Made by a program: the position numbers and the translations under genes. A DNA stretch of 51,296 nucleotides from NCBI GenBank assembly GCA_010279815.1, contig QEOQ01000511.1, positions 353,295 through 404,590 of the forward strand. Reading direction: 5' to 3'. The notes under the pieces are model-generated. The model worked only from the letters and a program-made list of their open reading frames with translations. It was not told the origin of the DNA and searched no databases. This document shows, piece after piece, positions 22,301 to 31,300 of the stretch (positions within the stretch are counted from its first letter, which is position 1; every line of letters starts with the position of its first letter). This DNA comes from Brachionus plicatilis (Eukaryota > Rotifera > Eurotatoria > Ploima > Brachionidae).

Positions 22301-25300
22301 GACCAATTTAGCACATGGCTAAATTCGATTGAGAGCTTGATAAACAAACTGAAGAGCTACTACAACTATTCGGACGTGATTGGGCGTCCAGTGCGTGGTC
22401 TCAGTCTTATATGGCATGCCATGAGCTCAATGTACACTGAGAGAAGAGCGCAAACGAATGAGCTGGCGCTGGAGTTGATGCAGTATCCGGTGATGGACAG
22501 CTATGTGGAAATAGCGGAGAGAATGAGCGAGGTGAAGTCAAACGACATGCATCTGGTTGCGTTGATGAATGGAGTGAACAGTGTTTTGGTCGAGTCGGTC
22601 GGGTCTGACCGGCTAACCCGTCTGGTGGTCAAAGTATGCGACCACTTTGGCAGAGAGTACTTTGAGCACAAGCGGAAAAGGGATGAAGACGAACAGGTGG
22701 ATGCGTACAAGTATAAACAGTATGGTCAGGAGAAAATTGAACAGGAATTGGAGGAGCGAGAGTTGGAGAGCAAGTTTCCCAGCTATGAGCACAATTTTAG
22801 TGAGTTTATTCAAATAAATGTTCTCGATGATGAGAAGAAGAAAGAGACAAAAGTTGAAAAGGACTCGTTTGTTTGTTTGTTTGACCAAGTGTACGATTTG
22901 ATAAGCAGAATTTATGAGCCGTGCAAAAATGAAAAATTTATTTTGGACACTTTTTTGAAGTCGTACACCATCGGCACAGGGATGATACGCGACACCATCA
23001 TTCAAAACTCGCACAAAAATACTCTGCTATCTCACATTTTGTTCTCGACTTCGGTCAATTTGAGAGAGGAGAAAAAGCTCTTTGATATTTACCACGACTC
23101 AAATTGTGAACAAGTGCTGGCGCTAAAAAAGTGCCTTGACTCATTGACCAAGCGCATAGAAAGCGTTCTGAGAGAATGGCCCCAGAATCCAGTGCTAGTC
23201 GAGCTGACCAAAATAGTGAACAAAATCGAATCGTTCAATTTGAACGACCCGCTCATGAAATACTTGACCGGCATAGAGCTGCTGCTGGGCCGCGCCGACT
23301 CATGGCAGCTCATAGCCAGCCGGGACGTGAGTCTGGACAGCGAGCTGAAGGCGCTCAATCACCTGGTGGTCGAGTGGCGCAAGCTCGAGCTCAAACAATG
23401 GATGAACAGCTGCGAGTCCGAAATGGACAAGATAAAAAAAGAAAATGCTTTTGTCTGGTTTTTTACCATCTATTCCACATGCTCGGAGTACTTGGGTGCC
23501 CAAGACCAGTCAGATGAAAAGTTGGTGTCCACTCTGTTCCAGTTCATGGCCTCGGCTCCCATCGGACAATTTTCAATGCGACTCAAGTCGATTCATGTGT
23601 GCCATTTGATCTTCTCCAAGTTTGAGTGCGCCAAGTCAAAGAGCCTCAACAAAATGCTGTGGTCTGTGTGGAGCTTCTACGAGAGCTTGTACTCGGGTGG
23701 TGTGCGCGCCCTAATTGCCAAACACCAAGCTGACATTGACAAGGAGCTGCGCGATTTTGTCACCATCTACAAGTGGCAGGACGCCACCTACTGGTCCATC
23801 AAAAACTCAGTCGCCAAGTCCAACCGACACTTTGTGCGCACTATCAAAAAGTTCAAGGTTTTTTTACAGAGTGAAATCGACTGGTCAAAAATTGCCAACG
23901 GCCTCCACATCCAGGCTGATCGCGTGTGCCACGCAGCCTTTCTGAATGAGCCGGCTACGTCACACTATGCAGGCAAAATGCAGAAATTTTGCAGCACAAT
24001 ATTGAGCAGAAAATTCAAAAAGAACAAGTTCAACAGACTGTGCTCGGTGTTTGTGGACAATGTGCGGCAGCGTTTTGACGGCCTGGCCCAAGAGACACGT
24101 CAGCTGACAAATGGGTTTGTGAGCGACAAAAAAAATGCGCCCAAGTACAAAAAAGAGTTCAAGTATTTGAATCAGGAGAAGCTCAAGTTCATGTCCGACT
24201 TGATCAAGCGGCTAAATCTGATGGGATTGTCGTATCGAAAGGGACAAATAATGGCCACTAGATACACTCACATTGAACAAGTCATACTGGGCCACAAGAC
24301 CCAGCTGAACTCTCACTTCGAGTTCTATTTGAGCGCTAGACGCTTTTTTGACTACAAGTCGAACAGGCCGAGTCAACAAGCAGTTAATTTGCCACTTGAC
24401 AAATTCAACGGCTACGTCAATCACTTGTTCTCGTTTGTGCACTCACAAAGGCTTAGCTTGACCAAGTTGTCCCTTCACATGGCTCAATTGGCTGGCCTCA
24501 ATTGTAAATTGGCCACTATTGTCAAATTGAATGCTTCTTCGTGGTCGTTGCCAACATCCAACGTCAAATCCATGTATCTAAAATTGAATTGGGCCTATGC
24601 AAAAATTAGAAAATTGCTAATTCAAATGAAATATTTTTACGAGAATTTATTTAATTTAGGACAGAGTGAAATTGTGCTCTCGATCACAAACCAATTTGAC
24701 CAAGTGAAGTGTGCTCTGGAGAATGTGTTGAATTTGATACCGGGTGAAAAGAGCGAAGATGAATTGGAGTATGCGAATGAGCTCAGCGATTACGTAATCG
24801 ATCGAGACCCATTGATGCATCTAGGCTCGCTGATCCATAAACACTGCGAGCCCTTTTATGAATACTACTCCGAATGCATCGCTCAACTAGACTGCGTCGA
24901 TCTCGATGCACAAGCAGCAGTGGTCGACGAGCCAATCGCACACCACTCCAGCGAACACCACTCCATTGAACACTGTGTGCAACGAACAAAGACCAAAGTG
25001 CTCAAGATCGTCGAGAACTTCTACAAAAAATACTCCCATTACGTAATCAAAGAGCTCGAGAGCGATCACTTTTTCACTCTCGAATCGCTGCACAACTTCA
25101 CCAGCGACTGTGAATCGCTGCAGCTGGACACCCTAGTCAAGCAAATTAGAAAAATTCTATCTCTCGGCCTAACAAACAGAACAGGCCTAGTTGATCACGT
25201 GACCAACTTGAAGAGTGTGCTGGACGTGTTTTGGCGATATGTGAGCGCATACGAACAGCACCTGGGCCAGGCTCATGTAAAGTGCTGCCAAATGCTAGAG

Positions 25301-28300
25301 ACTTTGGTCAAGGTGTTCGACGAGTACAAGCAGGGATTGAGTGTGCCCAAGGAACTGGAACAAGACGACAATGAGTCGGCAGAGAATGAAACAGATGAGA
25401 AAAAATTTTCAACTGACGATGCAGCTGGTCTGGGTGAAGGTCAAGGCTCCAAGGACGTCAGCGATCAAATTGAGAACGAGGATCAGCTGGACGACGCCAA
25501 GACCAAAGAGCAGAGAGAAGAAGACGACCAAGAAGAGGAGCAAGCCGACAAGGTAGACGAAGAAGAAAAGGGCATTGAAATGTCCGAGGACTTTGAGGCC
25601 AAGATGGATGATGTGAACATGGACGAGGAGGCCGAACAGGAGGACAAGGAGGATGAAGAGGACTTGGACGACCAAAAGGGAGATGTGGACAATGCCATGG
25701 ACTATTTGGACGAGCAGCTTTGGGACAAGGAGGACAATGAGGCTGAGCAGGAGGGACAAGACGAGGAAAATGAGCTCGATGAAGACATTCATGGCGGAGA
25801 CAAATTGGAGGACACCTCCGAGCTTTTGGCCAAAGAACAAGACTTGCCTATGATCGACAACGAGGAAAATAAGACACAGGATGATGAGGAAAGAGCACCT
25901 GAACACAACGATGACGAACAATCAGCAAATGAGAAAAACGAACAGGATATTGATTTGATGAAAGAGGGCTCCGACGACGAGATGAAAGAAGAAATGGAAG
26001 AGGAGAAGGGCAAAGAAAATGAGCAGGCAAATGAAGAAGAAAAAGAAAATGGAAAAGAAGAGGAAGAGGAGGTGGAGAAGATGCCCGAGGAAAATCAAAT
26101 AGAAGAAATGGAAAGCTTGACTGAAAATGGCGAACAAAAAGAAGAAGAAGAAGAAGGAGAAAAAAATTTAAATGAGAATAGCAAAAATTATGGCTGCAAT
26201 GAGCTGGCGGAAAAAAGTGAGAACGAGTCGAACAAGTTGAATTGGTGTGGTGACGCCGAGGACAATGAGCAGATGAGCGATGAACAAAACGAGGCTGATG
26301 TGAACCAAGAGGCCGACAATGAGAAGAGTGCAGGTCAAGGTCAAAATGAGTTGAGTGTCAACTCGGCACAAACGGACCAGGCCGAGTCCAGACAAAGTAA
26401 AATGAGGCAAAAAAATCAAAATCGAGTGCTAGACGACCAGGAGCAAAAATTGGACGCTATCAAAGATTTGAACATTGTTGATGTGAGCGAAGAAGAGATG
26501 GGAGATGACCCCAATGAGACAAGTGATCAAAAAGGAGTCGAGTTTAAACATTTGAACGACCAGGATGAAAAGAGTGATCAAAAAATGTATGACGCTGCGA
26601 CTGATGAGCAAAAAAAACCCCAAAGAGCCGAGCGGCACCAGCAAGACGAACAGATCAAGCTGGACCAAGAGGAGAGCAGAGTTGATCAGAAGGAAAACAA
26701 AAAGCTTAACGCCAAACAGTTTGAAGAGAACAAACAGAAGGAAGAGGCTGAAGATGTGAATGAGCAGAACTCGGAGAGCAAAGATGAAAAAATGATAGAG
26801 GCTGATTATGTGAGCACTATGAATGCACAGCGACCAAGTGAGTCGGTGTTCGCAACGCTCAAAGACAATCTAGTGGTCGACATCAGTCGAGAAACAGTCG
26901 AAAGAGACTTGGCCAAATTTAAAGAAGTAAGTGTTCATGAAATGGTCGACTGTGAATCGCTCAAGCTGTGGCTCGAGTACGAGGCGATTACGCAGCAGCT
27001 GAGCAGAGAGTTGTGCGAACAGCTCAGGCTGATTCTAGAGCCGACCATTTGCTCTAAGTTGAAGGGCGACTACAAAACAGGCAAACGTCTCAACATGAAA
27101 AGAGTGGTCGAGTACATTGCCACCGAGTACAGAAAGGACAAGATTTGGCTGAGACGAACCAAGCCGAACAAACGCGACTATCAAGTCGTGCTGGCTGTGG
27201 ACAATTCGTCTAGCATGAGCGACAACCATTGTATGCAGTTGGCCTATGAGACTATAGCCACTTTGACCAATGCGTTTAGTCTGCTCGAAGTGGGACAATT
27301 TGGTCTGGTGAGTTTTGGCGAAAAAGTGGAGCCGTTGCACGCTCTTAGCGAACACTTCAATTCGAATGTTGGAGCACGCATTTTGTCCAACATTAATTTC
27401 AACCATGAGAGGACCAAAATAGCAGAGGTATTTGTTGATTTTTTTTCTTTTATTTTTTTTTTATTTTTTTTTGATTTTTTNNNNNNNNNNNNNNNNNNNN
27501 NNNNNNNNNNNNNNNNNNNNNNNNNNNNNNNNNNNNNNNNNNNNNNNNNNNNNNNNNNNNNNNNNNNNNNNNNNNNNNNNNNNNNNNNNNNNNNNNNNNN
27601 NNNNNNNNNNNNNNNNNNNNNNNNNNNNNNNNNNNAAAAGAAACATAAAAATCAAAAATGAGATGAAAACTCGAATAGATTTAATAATGTTAAAAATTAA
27701 TCGATTCAATCTATCTAATAAAATTATTCTATCTATCTTCTGTCCTAGTGGATAATGGGGAGGCGCTCATCTCATTTTCCTGTACCTTTCTGAAAAAAGG
27801 CTCCGACCTGACACAGAGGTAGCTGCATCGAGTTGTTCATCTACACCTCTATTATAGTCACATATTTAGTTAAATGTCATAAAAAATCATAAAAAAAATT
27901 AATTATCACATAAATTATTTTTTTATTTATTTGTTTTATCTGTGCCGAGCTAAAGTTCCTTCAGATTAAAAAAAAATATAAAAAATCAAATAAAATAAAA
28001 ATGTAAAGAAAAAAATAAGATAAACGTAAAATAAATTAAAATACAATATAAAAGACAATTTAAATAGACATTGTGTGAGTAATGATAGGGGAGATAGTCA
28101 AGATTGTCTGAATCAAAATTATCATAGCAAAATTGCCAGAAAACAAAATGTCAAACCAATCCTGATTTTTGCTTTTATTTTTTTCTTATTGGAAGATCAA
28201 ACTTTTTTTAAAATTAACTGACAATTGATTATTAATTAAATTAAATTGAATCCTAATTTATAAAAGTTAATGAACATCAAAAACAAAATTTTTTAAAGAT

Positions 28301-31300
28301 GTAAAAGCAGGTTGTTACATAATATTATATTCCCATATTCCCATACCATTAAATGACGATATTTTAAAATTTATAAATTAAAAATATGGATCTGCTTGGA
28401 ATCACTTTGATAATTCTGGGTTAAGGACAAACAACCATCTTGAAGGTTACCATGCTAAATTGTCGTTTCTAAACAAGATGGATCGATAGACTGTGGGTTG
28501 TTTGTGCTTGGTTATGCATTGGCTCTAGCAATGGATATTGATCATATTAAATTAATTTTTGATTAAAAAAAAACTAGAGATGAGTTAAAATTTATAATTC
28601 AACATAAATCTCTTACTTTATTTTCTTATCCATTAATTCATAATTATTTATTTATAAAAAATGAAATTACTTTCGAATTAAATTAATATTTTATTTGTGA
28701 TTTTATTATTTATTTATTTAAAAAATAGTTTAGGCAAAGCCTTGGCCGGTTGGAATGGAGACTTAGTCCTCCCTTTCAGCCACTTGACAGCTTTAAAAAA
28801 AAAATAAAGAGAATACAAAATTTTGATGAAATGTTAATATAATTGTATTTTTTTTATATATTTGAAAGAACTTGCGGATGATTATACCTAGAAAATATTT
28901 AAAAAATTAGCATTTAATCTTAATAAAAATTAATTATGAAAGTTTTAATAAACAAACTTATGTATCTTGAATAGATTAGATTCTTTCTCAGAAAAAAAAA
29001 AAAAAAAACTTTTTACTTAGTTTCCTGAAGGGGGAACAAATTTAAGGAAATGATCAAGAGGTGACTTGAATTTTATTTGGTTGAGTTGAATATAATTTGT
29101 AATGTAATGAAGTTTGTGATTTTTTAACTTATTATTTTTGTGATTATTTTTTATCATTTAATATAATTTTACAAAAAAATTAACCAATAAAAAAAATATC
29201 GCTATCTTTTTTATTAAATTGTCAGAAATGACATCTTTTTTTCTGACTTTTTTTTTTCTGACAATCTTGACCATAATCATGACAGGTGCAAAATGTTTAA
29301 GTATTGATCAGTTCAGGAAAGAAAGACGAAATAGTAAGATGGCAATTACACAATGGAGTGGGGTATTCGACATATCTTGATTCAAAAAACCTGCTTTATA
29401 TTCATCAACCAACTTGGTCACCAATGGAACAGAATGACGCAGTCCTTCCGCTACATATCTTTCGCTCAATTCAAAAAGTTGATTCGAGACAGTTAAGAGT
29501 TTAAGTTTATTAAAGGCCTCATGGTGCATACTATTGGAAAGAGTGCTATATTTTAGTTTAAGAATAAAACGAACTGCTGAGTTTTGTAAGACTTGAATTT
29601 AGAAATTTAAATTAACTTTTATTTTGTTATTTTATTTCTAAATAATTATTGCCTAAAAATTTAAGAAAACAAAGTCTTCTTAATCACAGTTTTGGTGATT
29701 TAGGCACCATTATAGTCTTCATTATTGATACAATTGAAATTCATTTTGTGATTCAATTCCAGAGCTGATTAAAAGTTCCAAATAAAAGTCAAAGTCTAGA
29801 CGTCGGCACAGATATAGCATATAAATAAATAAATTTGAATTTGGACTAAAAAAAAATCAATTTTAGTGACTTGTTTATTTCCAAGTCCGTACTTTAATTT
29901 AATAAGAAATTTTAAGTCTGGGCTTGAATTGAGACTTGTGACTTTTAAACAGCTTTGTTCGATTCGATTTAAAAAACTATTTTTTTACGAAATTTGAAGC
30001 ATAATATTTTCTTTTTAGCTTCTACTTTTTTGTATCCTAATTTTGTTACATTTTTCACGCAAACTTTTCTAAATTGATAATCATTTATAAAGATAATGGG
30101 ATTTAAAAAAATAATAAAAATTTATTGTACATTACTTGATAAATTTGATTAGTTAGGAAGAATATAATTATTTTCTAATCTTTTTGTTTTTTTTACAGTT
30201 TGAATAAAAAGAAGTCTTTTGAGCCAAATTATCGTAGAAAAAAAAATTTTTTTAAAAAAAAAAAAATTTCTTTTTTAAAAATATTTTTTAAATTTGTCAA
30301 TTTACGCATTTATTTGTTAGAACAGGTTGTTACGTAAATTTGCGAAAATTGACGTAAAAATACTCAGAAAAATTTCTCTAAAAATCTCAAGATTAAGTTA
30401 AGTTATGCATTTTTACGTAAAATTGCCAGAGAAGTGAGATTAAAGCTCCACTGTAAATTAATTTTAAGAATTTTTTTTATCCAATATAAATTAATCTTGG
30501 TGGAAAAACATGAGATAGAGGAAAATTATTTAGTATTCTTTAAAATTAGAAATCAACACATTTTAACTTAAAACTCTATTAATTGGAAATGAATACTTGG
30601 TCAAATTATTCATGGCTACAAATTAATTTTGTATCTAAAAAATAAAAAGTAAAAAATATATAAATATTTAATTTAATATTATTTATATATTATTTAATTA
30701 TTATAGTATCAAAAAGTAAAAAAATTAAGAAAAACAAAATAGTATATTATAATTAAATATTGCTTGTCACTCTTATTTCCCTTTCCAATTCGTTTTTTCT
30801 GGCTTGTTTTCGCGATCTTGTACAACCACTAATGCTTCTTGGAAAGAATCGAGTTCTTTAAAAAGCGTCTAGTCTTTTGCGTTTCACTGGATTTTGTGGC
30901 GTTTCCTCTAACTGGAACTAGTATAGAATCAGTTGATGTATCACTTTTGCTGAATTTTTTAGTTAGTCTTTTAATTTTAAGTTATTTTCGCTTAAAAGAT
31001 AATTTTTTCACAAAGAAGTCTTTGATCAGTTTTATCTTACTATTTAAGATTTGACGATTTATACGAGATATCAATGTCAAGGTTAAAAAAAATAAAAAAG
31101 ATAATTTAATTAAAAAATTAGTTAATTAGTCAATAAAATAAAAAAAAAAAAAATAATATTTACTTTTTTAATTTTGAATTGATTAAATGGTCAAATTATA
31201 TCAAAATTATATTTTTACTAATGAATCACAACAAAAATTCAGAACAGTTTTTGACAAGCTACAAAGATAAATTTAAATTTTTTACTCAAAGTCTTCAATG

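Larger units (their letters stand above)
28087..29276. mobile_element. MULE-like DNA transposon remnant with terminal inverted repeats
   Basis: Ends: TAGTCAAGATTGTCTGAA at 28095-28112 and its inverse TTCTGACAATCTTGACCA at about 29256-29273 (16 of 18 identical). It splits a LINE copy. The flanks carry a similar but eroded ~9-base duplication (GTCATGATT against ATCATTACT read on the minus strand), the size MULEs make. A transposase-like peptide fragment lies inside, at 28391-28497. A second LINE tail (28705-28793) is nested within. Precise boundaries are uncertain. Confidence 0.55.
27935..29600 (-). mobile_element. LINE 3' end, copy B, interrupted by a MULE-like insert
   Basis: Two parts of one minus-strand element: 29277-29600 carries the C-terminal end of an ORF2-like frame (QNSAVRFILKLKY, NKLKLLTVSNQLFELSERYV, NTPLHCV), typical of the region beyond the reverse transcriptase in non-LTR elements. 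27935-28086 carries the 3' UTR ending AACTTTAGCTCGGCACAGAT and an (ATAA)n tail. Copy A at 19172-19390 is contiguous over the break, showing that 28087-29276 inserted later. Confidence 0.7.

Noticed and set aside
25409..26668. Hydrophobic or Ser-rich frames antisense to the midasin acidic region
   Set aside because: Antisense of GAA/GAG/GAC repeats reads as Phe/Leu/Val or Ser runs; a compositional artefact.
27432..27755. Frames running through the N gap
   Set aside because: They exist only because unknown bases were translated as X.
27735..27800. tRNA gene
   Set aside because: A weak box-A-like start, but no clear box B (GGTTCGAAT type) and no cloverleaf that I could draw.
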